DNA from: Acidimicrobiaceae bacterium
GTDB taxonomy: Bacteria > Actinomycetota > Acidimicrobiia > Acidimicrobiales > RAAP-2
Length of the DNA stretch: 44,799 nt
Reading direction: 5' to 3'
NCBI GenBank assembly: GCA_025463285.1
Contig: JAOBWI010000057.1
Span: 1-44,799, forward strand
In this document: positions 34,088 through 41,864 of the stretch, one piece after another
Position numbering within the stretch: position 1 is the stretch's first letter
How the letters are laid out: each line of letters opens with the position of its first letter
Program-made: the position numbers and the translations under genes
Notes under the pieces: generated by a model
Databases searched by the model: none
The model's input: only the letters and a program-made list of their open reading frames with translations
Told to the model about the DNA's origin: nothing

Positions 34088-34378
34088 ATGGAACCAGTCA
34101 GTAGGAGAAGTTTCTTTAAGCACGCCGGAGCCGTCGCGGCTACCGCGGGAACGATGGCCGTGGCGCCACTGGGGTTGGGTACGGCGCTGGCCGGCGCGGC
34201 GTCGAGCACTCAGTACGACGCCCCCCTCGCTGCGGATGAGCATTTGCGAGGCGACGAAGTACTGGTGGCGCACGTCAAGAGTGCTCGCACCGGTGAGATC
34301 AGTCTCTTCATCGGACATCGTGAAGTCGTCATTCGTGACCGCAAGGTCGCCGCTCGCCTCATTCGCGCGACTCGCTAA
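34088..34378 (+). CDS. Small Tat-exported protein of the DUF4331 operon
   Basis: A 96-residue protein with a classic Tat signal: SRRSFFK with the twin arginines at positions 6-7, then an Ala/Gly hydrophobic stretch ending about residue 39 (AGAAS). ATG 34088 follows AGAAGGGGA. The mature part is only about 55 residues, charged (RTGEISLFIGHREVVIRDRK), and not recognised. It is the first gene after the predicted SigK promoter, 12 bases before the DUF4331 gene. Tat export implies folding before export, perhaps with a bound partner or cofactor. Confidence 0.75.
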   Translation: MEPVSRRSFFKHAGAVAATAGTMAVAPLGLGTALAGAASSTQYDAPLAADEHLRGDEVLVAHVKSARTGEISLFIGHREVVIRDRKVAARLIRATR

Positions 34379-34390
34379 GGAAAGAGATCC

Positions 34391-35773
34391 ATGTCATCAC
34401 ACCGTGAAGCCCCCGAGATCTCTAAGGATCCCGTTGCCGACAGCAGCGACCTCTACGCGTTCGTCAGTCCCGACCGTCCGGACTCGGTCACCATCATTGC
34501 GAACTACATTCCCCTCGAGGGACCGGCGGCCGGACCAAACTTTTACGAGTTTGGCGACGACGTGCTCTACGAGATTCACGTCGACAACAGCGGTGACGGC
34601 GTAGCGGACGTCACCTATCAGTTCAGCTTCCACAGCGAAACGACCATACCGAGCACGTTTCTCTACAACGTGGGACCGATTGAGTCGCTCACCAGCAAGT
34701 ACTGGAATCGCCGACAGCTCTACTCGGTGACTCGAGTGTCTCGGGGGGGACGGGCCGAGATTCTCGCTCGCGACCTTGCGTGCCCGCCGTGCAACATCGG
34801 ACCGCTGTCGACACCGAACTACGCCAGTCTGGCCAAGTCGGCCGTTCACGAACTGCGCGGTGGTCGCGTGGCCTTCGCTGGTCAACGGGCCGAGGCCTTC
34901 TTTGTTGACTTAGGTGCGATCTTCGACCTCGGGGACCTGCGCCCCATCGCGAACTTACACGCCACGTTCGGCCTGCCGTCGCTGAGTGCGGCGAAAGGCG
35001 TGAACTCGACGGCGTCACTCAACGTGCACAGCATTGCCTTACAAGTGCCGATCACCGATCTCGCTCACGGTGGGAGTAGGCCGACGTCCACGTCGGCCGC
35101 GGCGTCGAGCGTGGGCGTGTGGACGACGGCGAGTCGTCGCAAGGCTCGCGTGCTCACCACAAAGGGTGGCTCCGGGACCGAGACGGGACCGTACGTCCAA
35201 GTCTCTCGGCTGGGTAATCCGCTCTTCAACGAAGTCCTGGTACCGCTGGCTCAAAAGGACAAGTGGAACGCGCAGTCGCCCGCCCACGACGCCAACTACG
35301 CGAGCGGCGTGGCCCACCCCGAGCTTGCGGGACTCTTAAACGTGCTCTACCCGGGAGCCTTTCCCAACTTGGCGCTCTACAAGAAGGCTCGCGCGGACCT
35401 CGAGGCGATCTTGCTCACGGGAATTCCCGCTGGCGTGGTCTCTAAGAGCTTCTCAACCTTGACGGGCTCTACGCAGGCCGACATGTTGCGACTCAACCTC
35501 GCGATCCCGCCGGCCTCCTCCCCGAGCGTGATGGGTGTGCTAGGCGGCGACGTCGCGGGCTTTCCGAACGGTCGCCGGGTGGCGGACGACGTTGTCACCA
35601 TTGAGCTCCAAGCGATTGCCGGGGCGACGATCCCCCTCGTCGATCCATCCTTCACCCCGGACAAGGCCATTGCCGACGTCAGCGATGGCGTGAGCGGAGC
35701 GGGACTTGCGCTCCTAACGAGCTTCCCGTACTTGGGTACGCCCTACAGCGGCTACGACGTTCCAGCAGCGTGA
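34391..35773 (+). CDS. DUF4331-family protein without its own signal peptide
   Basis: A 460-residue DUF4331 protein. The family opening SSHREAPEISKDPVADSSDL stands directly at the initiator Met. In most members, as I recall, this sequence begins the mature protein after a signal peptide; here no hydrophobic leader exists. The gene follows a small Tat-signal protein by 12 bases, so export as a passenger is conceivable, or it may be cytosolic. Biochemical role unknown. It ends overlapping the next gene by four bases (GTGA). Confidence 0.85.
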   Translation: MSSHREAPEISKDPVADSSDLYAFVSPDRPDSVTIIANYIPLEGPAAGPNFYEFGDDVLYEIHVDNSGDGVADVTYQFSFHSETTIPSTFLYNVGPIESLTSKYWNRRQLYSVTRVSRGGRAEILARDLACPPCNIGPLSTPNYASLAKSAVHELRGGRVAFAGQRAEAFFVDLGAIFDLGDLRPIANLHATFGLPSLSAAKGVNSTASLNVHSIALQVPITDLAHGGSRPTSTSAAASSVGVWTTASRRKARVLTTKGGSGTETGPYVQVSRLGNPLFNEVLVPLAQKDKWNAQSPAHDANYASGVAHPELAGLLNVLYPGAFPNLALYKKARADLEAILLTGIPAGVVSKSFSTLTGSTQADMLRLNLAIPPASSPSVMGVLGGDVAGFPNGRRVADDVVTIELQAIAGATIPLVDPSFTPDKAIADVSDGVSGAGLALLTSFPYLGTPYSGYDVPAA

Positions 35774-36087
35774 GCCTCGCCATGAGTGAACCCCAACTCC
35801 CACCTAGCTGGGACGGCAGCGTGGTCCTCGATATCGGCGGGGAGGTCGGAGCGCTACTACTTCGCACCCCCTCGACACTGAACGGCCGCGAGATCGATCT
35901 CGACTCAGAGGACGAGAACTCTCCTCACACGCACAGCGCCGTGCGAGAGCGACGACTCCCGGGAGGCATCTCCTACGCCGCGGTCTACCCAGGGCTGAAG
36001 GCCGGTCACTACGTCGTGAGCGACACTGGTCAACGAGTGGTGATCGTGGGCGGTCGGGTCACTGAGGCGGACTACGACGCCCGGTAA
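35770..36087 (+). CDS. 105-residue conserved protein coupled to DUF4331
   Basis: Starts at GTG overlapping the DUF4331 stop; ATG 35782 is an alternative. Beta-rich sequence with WDGSVVLDIGGEVGALLL at the start and HTHSAVRERRLPGGISYAA in the middle, ending with QRVVIVGGRVTEADYD. I recall similar proteins beside DUF4331 or phospholipase-like genes in other actinobacteria but no known activity. The His residues (HTH) could bind a metal. Third gene of the predicted SigK operon. Confidence 0.75.
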   Translation: MSLAMSEPQLPPSWDGSVVLDIGGEVGALLLRTPSTLNGREIDLDSEDENSPHTHSAVRERRLPGGISYAAVYPGLKAGHYVVSDTGQRVVIVGGRVTEADYDAR

Positions 36088-36177
36088 CGCGTAGCCCGCA
36101 GAGTGCTGGGGGTGTTGAATCAAGGAATCTCTCCGTCTACTCTGAACGAAGCGAGGCAGACTCAGGACGCAGCGACC

Positions 36178-36738
36178 ATGACCACACTGAAAGATCGTCC
36201 CAAGACCGCGCTCCTGGTCGTTGACGTACAAAACGGCGTGGTGGCCGGTGCGCCAGGGCGAGACGAAGTCGTGGCCCACATCGCCGACTTGGTCGACAAG
36301 GCGCGTGAGGAAAACGTTTCGGTCGTGTGGGTTCAGCACTCGGATGACGGACTGGAGCGAGGCAGCGACGACTGGCGCATTGTGCCCGAATTAACGCCGA
36401 ACGACGCTGAGGTGCTCATTGAGAAGAACTACGGTGACTCCTTTGAGGGCACGTTGTTAGAGAGCGCGTTGCACGATCAGGGTGTGGGGCGCCTCATCGT
36501 GGTGGGTGCCCAGTCTGACGCGTGCATTCGCTCGACCTTGCACGGGGCCTTCGTGCGCGGTTATGACACCATTCTGGTGAGCGACGCTCACACCACGGAG
36601 GATCTGACCGAGTGGGGGGCGCCCACGCCGGAGTTGGTGATCGCGCACACCAATCTGTACTGGGCGCACCAATCGGCTCCCGGCAAAACGGCCGGTACGG
36701 TCCGCACCAAAGACGTTGACTACGCCCCCGCCACCTAG
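36178..36738 (+). CDS. Isochorismatase-family cysteine hydrolase
   Basis: A 186-residue hydrolase of the isochorismatase/nicotinamidase fold. LLVVDVQNGVV carries the catalytic Asp, and the cis-peptide and nucleophilic Cys are in VVGAQSDACIRSTLHGAF; Lys in IEKNYGDSFEGT completes the triad. ATG 36178 is preferred to an upstream frame because homology begins there. Substrate unknown; perhaps an amide. About 90 bases after the 105-residue protein, so it may lie outside the SigK operon. Confidence 0.87.
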   Translation: MTTLKDRPKTALLVVDVQNGVVAGAPGRDEVVAHIADLVDKAREENVSVVWVQHSDDGLERGSDDWRIVPELTPNDAEVLIEKNYGDSFEGTLLESALHDQGVGRLIVVGAQSDACIRSTLHGAFVRGYDTILVSDAHTTEDLTEWGAPTPELVIAHTNLYWAHQSAPGKTAGTVRTKDVDYAPAT

Positions 36739-36772
36739 GCGGTTATTTGAGAGCGACTATTCACGCGCGTCG

Positions 36773-37378
36773 CTAGCGCTTTTTCATCGCGATCTCCTGG
36801 AAAAAGTCGCGAATAGTTTCAGGAGTGTACTGAACCTTCGAGTACTTCGAAAAAACGGCCTGGCCGTTCGACGCGGCCCAGTTGGCCACGATGAGAGCGT
36901 AGGTATCGACGTCGGGATCGACCCAGCCGAGTGACTTGCCATCTTCGATGACGTTGATCCAACGTTCGAACTGTCGCTCCAGGCCTTCGGTGAACTCCTC
37001 TTGCGTTGTGGGATCGGCCCAGATGTCGAGGAAGAGCCTCGGAATCCTCCACTTGTCGCCGCTGAATCCGTACGACCACGCGAGTTCCACGTCATCTCCG
37101 ATCGCCTGCCAATAGGTCTGCTCGTCCTCGTCCACGATGGCCTGTTCGGCGTCCGAAAGGTACTTGTGCAGCGGCCCCACCATGCGCAGGTACGCCGACG
37201 CTTGGGCTTCGGCGATTAGTTGCTTGAGAGATCCAAAGTGGTAGTAGAGGGTCTGGACCGCGACGTCGGCTCCTTCAGCAATATCGGCAATGCGTACGTC
37301 GCTGCTTTGGTGATCGGCCAGGATCTTCTCCGCGGCGTCAAGAATCTGCCGCTTCGTTCCCGAACACTCGTTCAACAT
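36773..37378 (-). CDS. TetR-family regulator
   Basis: A 201-residue regulator with an N-terminal helix-turn-helix at about residues 27-50 (DVRIADIAEGADVAVQTLYYHF). A strong ribosome site (GAGGAGGATCGG) precedes the ATG. It converges with the isochorismatase gene and has no obvious partner. The aromatic residue-rich C-terminal domain suggests a hydrophobic ligand. Its target is unknown. Confidence 0.9.
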   Translation of the reverse strand: MLNECSGTKRQILDAAEKILADHQSSDVRIADIAEGADVAVQTLYYHFGSLKQLIAEAQASAYLRMVGPLHKYLSDAEQAIVDEDEQTYWQAIGDDVELAWSYGFSGDKWRIPRLFLDIWADPTTQEEFTEGLERQFERWINVIEDGKSLGWVDPDVDTYALIVANWAASNGQAVFSKYSKVQYTPETIRDFFQEIAMKKR

Positions 37379-38130
37379 CCGATCCTCCTCGCGCGATGCA
37401 GTGTGGCCCGAGGGTACCAGCGCCCGAGAGTGATCGACTTAGAACCTCATTAAGGGTACGGCGATGCAATCGAATTGTACGATCGTTCGGAACTTTCAGC
37501 GACGTGACGTTAGTAGTGATAAAGAACGCTCGACGTCGATAGGGGAGAACGTGGAGCCCCTCCGGCCGTCTCGATACTGGCGGGCATTCGGTGGCCGCAA
37601 GGACTCCACGTCCAAACTGCAACGACCACCCCAACATATGCCCGCGAGCCCCACCATTGCTAGGAACGTCATTAAGAAATATCGGTCTTTCATGCTCGAC
37701 GGGCCGGCAAGGGCGCTGTCGTGTAATCGTGAACGCGCGGGGTTGCCAGATGCCAGCGAGTAGATCGCGCGGAGTAGACGCGGTGCTGCGCCAGCGCGGG
37801 TATTTTCTTGGTGTCGTTATTTCTCGCCGGGAGTGCCCCACACATCGACGCGGACTCGACCTCGCACCCACGTCCCATTGCGACCACATCCTTGAACCTC
37901 TGCTCGATCTGCGGCCTTGACGAAGGTGACTACGTTCATCAGTCGCTGAATCGCGACTTCTCCGCGTGTATTCGAGTGGCAGCTCGATTTACCGAGATGT
38001 AAATCCCAGGATTTTGAGGGCCGCAGCGCTTATATTGCCCCGTGATCGTTGAAAGTACGGATCACTTCATTCTTCACAGGGAAATCTGCGGATTGCGAAA
38101 ATAAAATTAGAACGGACCTAAGGAGGAATC
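37379..38130. other. Gene-poor region with inverted repeats
   Basis: About 750 bases, lower in GC than the neighbours, with no credible gene. A 65-residue frame on the minus strand (37496-37693) starts with a hydrophobic stretch but has no ribosome site. Inverted repeats are GATTTAC/GTAAATC (37986-37992 and 37999-38005) and GTGATC/GATCAC (38042-38047 and 38060-38065). AAGGAGG before 38131 and TAAAAT at 38102-38107 belong to the downstream gene. Confidence 0.4.
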
Positions 38131-38760
38131 ATGTCCCTGCGAACACAATCAACACCTAGTGAAAACGACGTTCCCGTCAGTGGCGTTATGGCGCCACACC
38201 CCACGGTCGCGGTGTCGAGAGACGAGTCAACGACGAGAGAGAGGGACGGCATTGGCGCTCAGCCTTCGACCGTCCGGAGAGACATGGGAGTTTCTGCCCC
38301 CGCCATCGGCTTGATGAGCGCGGCCGTGCTCGCCCTTTTGTTGTCAGCCTGGGCGGCCCTGGTTCCCTTCATCGGACCGACGTTTGGATTCTCTGCTGAC
38401 GGCACCTTGTCGTGGACGTGGAATCGAGTCCATCTGTTCGGCGCCGTGGTGCCCGGAGCGGTGGGAGTGCTCGCGTGCATCTTGATACTCGCGTCGGCGG
38501 GACGCGCCTACGGCTTTTGGAACTCGGCGGCTCTTCGTATGTGGGGCTTCGCCCTCTTTCTCTGCGGCGCGTGGCTCACCGTGGTCCCGGTCGTGTGGCC
38601 CGCGATCGTTGGTCGTTACTTTCACGCGGCCTCTGCGTCGATGACCCTGGCGCACTGGTTGGCGTACTCGAGCGGACCCGGAGTTCTCCTCGCGGGCTTC
38701 GGTGCGTTCGTCATCGGCCGGGCCAGTAGTTACCGGGCGGCCCAGATGAGCGTCCAGTAG
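38131..38760 (+). CDS. Four-helix membrane protein with long N-terminal tail
   Basis: A 209-residue protein: a hydrophilic N-terminal tail of about 50 residues, then four transmembrane helices (about 55-77, 103-120, 132-152, 175-200). A very strong ribosome site (AAGGAGG) sits just before the ATG. No family recognised. The promoter region has a TAAAAT -10-like element and inverted repeats further up. A hairpin after the stop probably ends its transcript. Confidence 0.75.
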   Translation: MSLRTQSTPSENDVPVSGVMAPHPTVAVSRDESTTRERDGIGAQPSTVRRDMGVSAPAIGLMSAAVLALLLSAWAALVPFIGPTFGFSADGTLSWTWNRVHLFGAVVPGAVGVLACILILASAGRAYGFWNSAALRMWGFALFLCGAWLTVVPVVWPAIVGRYFHAASASMTLAHWLAYSSGPGVLLAGFGAFVIGRASSYRAAQMSVQ

Positions 38761-38836
38761 CGACGACCCCTGAACGCGGTCCTGTCGGAGACGTGACGGG
38801 GGCGCCGTGCGCCAGCGGACGTCGTCGTCACGACCG

Positions 38837-38863
38837 CAGTGAGTGGCCTTGAGGCACTCATTG
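38837..38863. terminator. Bidirectional hairpin between convergent genes
   Basis: CAGTGAGTG (38837-38845) pairs with CACTCATTG (38855-38863) with one G-T wobble and a nine-base loop. It lies between the 3' ends of two convergent genes, the natural place for a shared terminator, though it has no T run. Confidence 0.5.
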
Positions 38864-38872
38864 ATCCCGACG

Positions 38873-39760
38873 TCAGGGGTGGTTGCGCGACTGGGCGGAC
38901 GTCTTGGTACCGAGGCGTTCCTTCCACCAGTCAATCGGCACGATTTGGAGGGCGATCTCGAGCGTCCTTCTGTCCAGAGTCTCGGCGAGTTGGGTGATAA
39001 TCACGACGCGCTCGGCGAGCCAGTGAGATCCCGGCTCTACCGCGATCTGAACGGCCGGGCTGCTTCGCGCTCGACTCCGTCGGCGCGCGTCGTCCGGTGG
39101 ATATTCGTTGTCCAAGATCGCGCCGATCCACGAGACGTCGCCCGCTAACTCCACGTGGCGGTCGATCATCTCGGCATAGAGTTCGACGTTGAGCATGACG
39201 CCAGCCCAGCGTCCCAACACTTCGTCGGCGTGCTCCGAGCAGAACGCGATCTCGCGGTGTAGGTGTTGGTGGGTCTCGGGATTCTCAAGGACGGCGCGCA
39301 CGGCGGTGGTGAGTCGGGACGTGTCACGAACGATTCGAGAGCTCCTCTCGACGAAGTCGTTCTGCGGATCACTACTCGGCAACAGACCTGACACGTCGAG
39401 GACCCCAAGCCACATCATTCGGGCGTTGCGAACCAACTCGAACATGACGTACTGCGCGAGCGTGCTCCACCGCTGTCGCCGACGCGACTCGATAATTTCA
39501 TTGATCACCGCGGCCGACAACATGACCACCAGAACGCTCGAGACCAGTCCGGCCAGTAACGAATGGTGTCGCCAGAAACTACCGTCGGTAAAGTCCGAGA
39601 CGACGCCAGCGACGAGGGCCGCGAGGGCGAAGAGCGCCACGAGTCGGGTTTGGCGAAGGTAAGCGTCGATCGATCGCGTGCGCCGGGGACCGGAGATCGT
39701 TCGTTTGGCGCGGGTAGTACTGCTCGCGCGATCGAGATGGTCAGTGTGCGCCACGTTCAT
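38873..39760 (-). CDS. Membrane protein with two helices and a cytosolic domain
   Basis: About 295 residues from ATG 39760 (an in-frame GTG at 39781 is possible). Two transmembrane helices near the N-terminus (LVALFALAALVAGVV and LLAGLVSSVLVVMLSAAV) are followed by a long helical, soluble domain rich in Arg and Glu (IESRRRQRWSTLAQYVMFEL onward). The layout recalls signalling-type membrane proteins with no known catalytic domain. Function unknown. Confidence 0.7.
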   Translation of the reverse strand: MNVAHTDHLDRASSTTRAKRTISGPRRTRSIDAYLRQTRLVALFALAALVAGVVSDFTDGSFWRHHSLLAGLVSSVLVVMLSAAVINEIIESRRRQRWSTLAQYVMFELVRNARMMWLGVLDVSGLLPSSDPQNDFVERSSRIVRDTSRLTTAVRAVLENPETHQHLHREIAFCSEHADEVLGRWAGVMLNVELYAEMIDRHVELAGDVSWIGAILDNEYPPDDARRRSRARSSPAVQIAVEPGSHWLAERVVIITQLAETLDRRTLEIALQIVPIDWWKERLGTKTSAQSRNHP

Positions 39761-39958
39761 CCACCACTTGAGAGGACCCACTTCCTTCGCGATTACAGCC
39801 GAATCTCATAGGAAGAGGCCAGGATAGACCGAGCGAAAGGGACCGTCGCAGATCATCGCCCACACGGTTCCCTCGACGTAGGTCGTGGGATGTCGCCGCT
39901 TATCCCCTCGTCCGGCGGCGTCGCGAGTCCGAACAACCAGTCCACGACCAGTGACGTG

Positions 39959-40591
39959 TCAGGCTCCGAGTCGGCGATACCAGAGACGCCACGGCGTGGT
40001 GTGGCGTTGCCAGACGTCAGGCCCCGAACTGTACGCAGGACCCACGTGGCGACGTTGCGATGCCGACGCTTCGTCCACCTCGTACGCCGCGAGAAATCGG
40101 GGAGCCCCGAGATAGGGCGGTCGAGTTTCTTCGACGAGTTCGTAGCGAACAGCGCGCAAAGCGCGTCGACGTTCGGCGACCTCCACGAGATGCACGCGGG
40201 TGTAGAAGTCGTTGAAGACGTTCAGGTCATGTGGCGAGATGTCGGGTGGGGGATTGACACCCAACAGATAGATGGCGAAGGGCTTCTCGTGCGCAGGCTT
40301 CGTCTCGGCGATCTGGCGGTACAGGGTCGACCAGGCCTGTCGAAGCCCAAGGTGCTCGACGTCAGCGAGCAATCCGAGGTCATCTTTTCGATCGAGATCG
40401 ATGGATACCAGGAAGCCGGGCGGCCGAAAACCCCGTCCGGCGACCGCCAACAACTCATAGCGCGTCTCGGCGTTCGGATATTTAGAAGCCCCGCGCTCGA
40501 ACTCGCCAGCGGCGTCAGGATCCGCGTTCTTTCCGCCGCGAACGTCCCATCCGGTCCACGACGTGAACTCGGGGACTACCGATTTAGCCAT
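39959..40591 (-). CDS. Hypothetical protein, possible dimeric alpha/beta barrel
   Basis: A 210-residue cytosolic protein. The second half (LNVFNDFYTRVHLVEVAERRRALRAV... PRFLAAYEVD) looks like a ferredoxin-like alpha/beta unit as in EthD or DUF4286 proteins; a Trp and Arg-rich end follows (VWQRHTTPWRLWYRRLG). A second such half may precede it, more diverged. The likeness is visual only. Function unknown. Confidence 0.65.
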   Translation of the reverse strand: MAKSVVPEFTSWTGWDVRGGKNADPDAAGEFERGASKYPNAETRYELLAVAGRGFRPPGFLVSIDLDRKDDLGLLADVEHLGLRQAWSTLYRQIAETKPAHEKPFAIYLLGVNPPPDISPHDLNVFNDFYTRVHLVEVAERRRALRAVRYELVEETRPPYLGAPRFLAAYEVDEASASQRRHVGPAYSSGPDVWQRHTTPWRLWYRRLGA

Positions 40592-40791
40592 GCACGCACA
40601 CTACGGCGGCGCCCTCGCTTCGACCCGTGATTCATGGGTCGAAGCGAGACTTCGCTCATCCCTTTCAGAGCGCCAAGGATCTCGAGACCGTTCGACGCAT
40701 CCGGTACGCCATTGTCGATCGCGTCGTTGAGCTGCTCCACGAACTCATGGTCGTCTAGCAGCCCGCAGCGATAGGTGCGAGCCTGCGTCAG
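40576..40791 (-). CDS. Possible short gene with CTG start, or coding remnant
   Basis: Directly after the following gene's stop in the minus-strand direction of travel, a CTG overlaps the TGA (CTGA) and opens a 71-codon frame that reads naturally for about 50 codons (RTYRCGLLDDHEFVEQLND... GLEILGALKGM). No ATG or GTG opens the frame at its beginning. Its last third crosses a perfect 13-base-pair hairpin and reads less like protein, so this may be a truncated remnant. The frame ends by overlapping the start of the next gene. Confidence 0.3.
   Translation of the reverse strand: MTQARTYRCGLLDDHEFVEQLNDAIDNGVPDASNGLEILGALKGMSEVSLRPMNHGSKRGRRRSVRAWLNR
40614..40648. terminator. Perfect 13-base-pair hairpin
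   Basis: CTCGCTTCGACCC (40614-40626) and GGGTCGAAGCGAG (40636-40648) pair exactly around a nine-base loop. No T run follows on either strand. It sits between two minus-strand genes and could end or attenuate transcription of the first. Confidence 0.55.
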
Positions 40792-41372
40792 GCCTGCGGA
40801 CCCTGGCGTCGAATCGTTTCTACCGACTCCATTGCTTTACGAAGCTTCACCAGCCACTCGTCGGCGTTCTCAGCTACTAATTTGACGCACCAAGCCAGCG
40901 CGTCGGAGCGGCTCCGAGCAACTCCGCTGTCAACCAGGGTGTCCAAAACTGTTCGTTCCGGCTGGCGAAGTCGGGTCATCACCGGTACCGAGAGGTTCGT
41001 GAACACCAGTGTCGATTCTCCGCTCTTCGCTCCCCAGCTGATGGTTTTGGCGAATCGTTGCTGGCCCTCTCGAGCGATCATCATCCGCTCGTCGCGTGTC
41101 TCTTCGCGGAACCTAGTGATTCGGCCCGCTTCGGCGGCGGCGCTCGTCACCTCGTCGGCTCCGTCAGCCAGGTCGGGAACTGGTAGACGTCCGATGATGA
41201 GAATTTCGTCGTGATCGACGGTCACACTCGGCGTCGTCTCGAACCAACTGTCGGGCAATCGGCCGATAATCCAGCCCGAAATCTCCTCGGGAGAGTGGTC
41301 CGGAGAGTTGGGCCGGGTAACTCGTTCTCCTCGGACGCTTCGTGTTCGTGCGGCAGATTTACGTGATTCCAT
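40788..41372 (-). CDS. Hypothetical protein with possible C-terminal DNA-binding region
   Basis: A 194-residue protein with a clear ribosome site (AGGAG) before the ATG and a good -10 (TATACT, minus strand). The C-terminal part (PERTVLDTLVDSGVARSRSDALAWCVKLV) resembles a ribbon-helix-helix or coiled unit that binds DNA, as in many antitoxins, but no basic strand is clear. The middle has repeats of IIGRLP. It occurs in an operon-like order with the next minus-strand genes. Function unknown. Confidence 0.7.
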   Translation of the reverse strand: MESRKSAARTRSVRGERVTRPNSPDHSPEEISGWIIGRLPDSWFETTPSVTVDHDEILIIGRLPVPDLADGADEVTSAAAEAGRITRFREETRDERMMIAREGQQRFAKTISWGAKSGESTLVFTNLSVPVMTRLRQPERTVLDTLVDSGVARSRSDALAWCVKLVAENADEWLVKLRKAMESVETIRRQGPQA

Positions 41373-41398
41373 GTTGACTCCTATGATTACTTAATTAC

Positions 41399-41404
41399 AG
41401 TATA
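41399..41404 (-). promoter_or_regulatory. -10 element for the minus-strand hypothetical gene
   Basis: TATACT on the minus strand, about 19 bases before the ATG side leader with AGGAG. No good -35 is visible 17 bases upstream. Plus-strand bases TAATTACAGT here repeat a ten-base word of the nrdJ promoter. Confidence 0.45.
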
Positions 41405-41864
41405 TCAATCCTCGCGCGTCGGAACATAATCGTCGGGAGATGGGCCCACGGGGGCTGGCACGAAGCAAAGGGACTCCTCACTTTGCAAGGTCCGAGACGT
41501 GAGCCGGGATGCTCTTGAATTAGCCCGCAGTTATCGAGTCGATGACGGCGAAACCACGCCGAGACGATCCGCGTTCAACTTGTTGCTAGGGCGCCGGTCG
41601 TCCCGGGTGATCACTCCGAGGTCCTCGACGAAGGGCGACGGCGCCGTAGGCCAGGAGAGCACCCCAGCACGTTCCAGTCGAGCACTATCCACTCCAGCTG
41701 TCGACTACGCCTCAGGGCTATCGCGCAAACGTCCTTAGCCTCGTTAGTCACCGTGAATCTGGGGCTTGCGAGTGAGAACTCTAAGTGACACGGTTCAAAA
41801 CTTTGTGCTTCACACTTGCCATCGAGAGTTATCCGCGCGCCATGATAATGGGAGCATGCGGATC
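41405..41864. other. Intergenic region without a convincing gene
   Basis: About 460 bases. A 79-residue plus-strand frame (41499-41738) has no ribosome site and Ser/Arg-rich composition, and a minus-strand frame over the same bases has no start codon. I see nothing I can call. A GGGAG purine run near 41850 is the ribosome site of the phosphoesterase gene. Confidence 0.4.

Noticed and set aside
37496..37693. 65-residue frame starting with a hydrophobic stretch
   Set aside because: No ribosome site or promoter, and the C-terminal half is unconvincing; kept only as a remark.
37338..37889. 183-residue minus-strand frame in the gene-poor region
   Set aside because: Overlaps the TetR start, no ribosome site, low-complexity Arg-rich sequence without fold pattern.
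39890..40630. 246-residue plus-strand frame opposite the hypothetical alpha/beta protein
   Set aside because: Antisense shadow; the minus-strand frame has better protein-like hydrophobic patterning.
41499..41738. 79-residue frame upstream of the phosphoesterase gene
   Set aside because: No ribosome site; Ser/Arg-rich composition unlike neighbouring genes.
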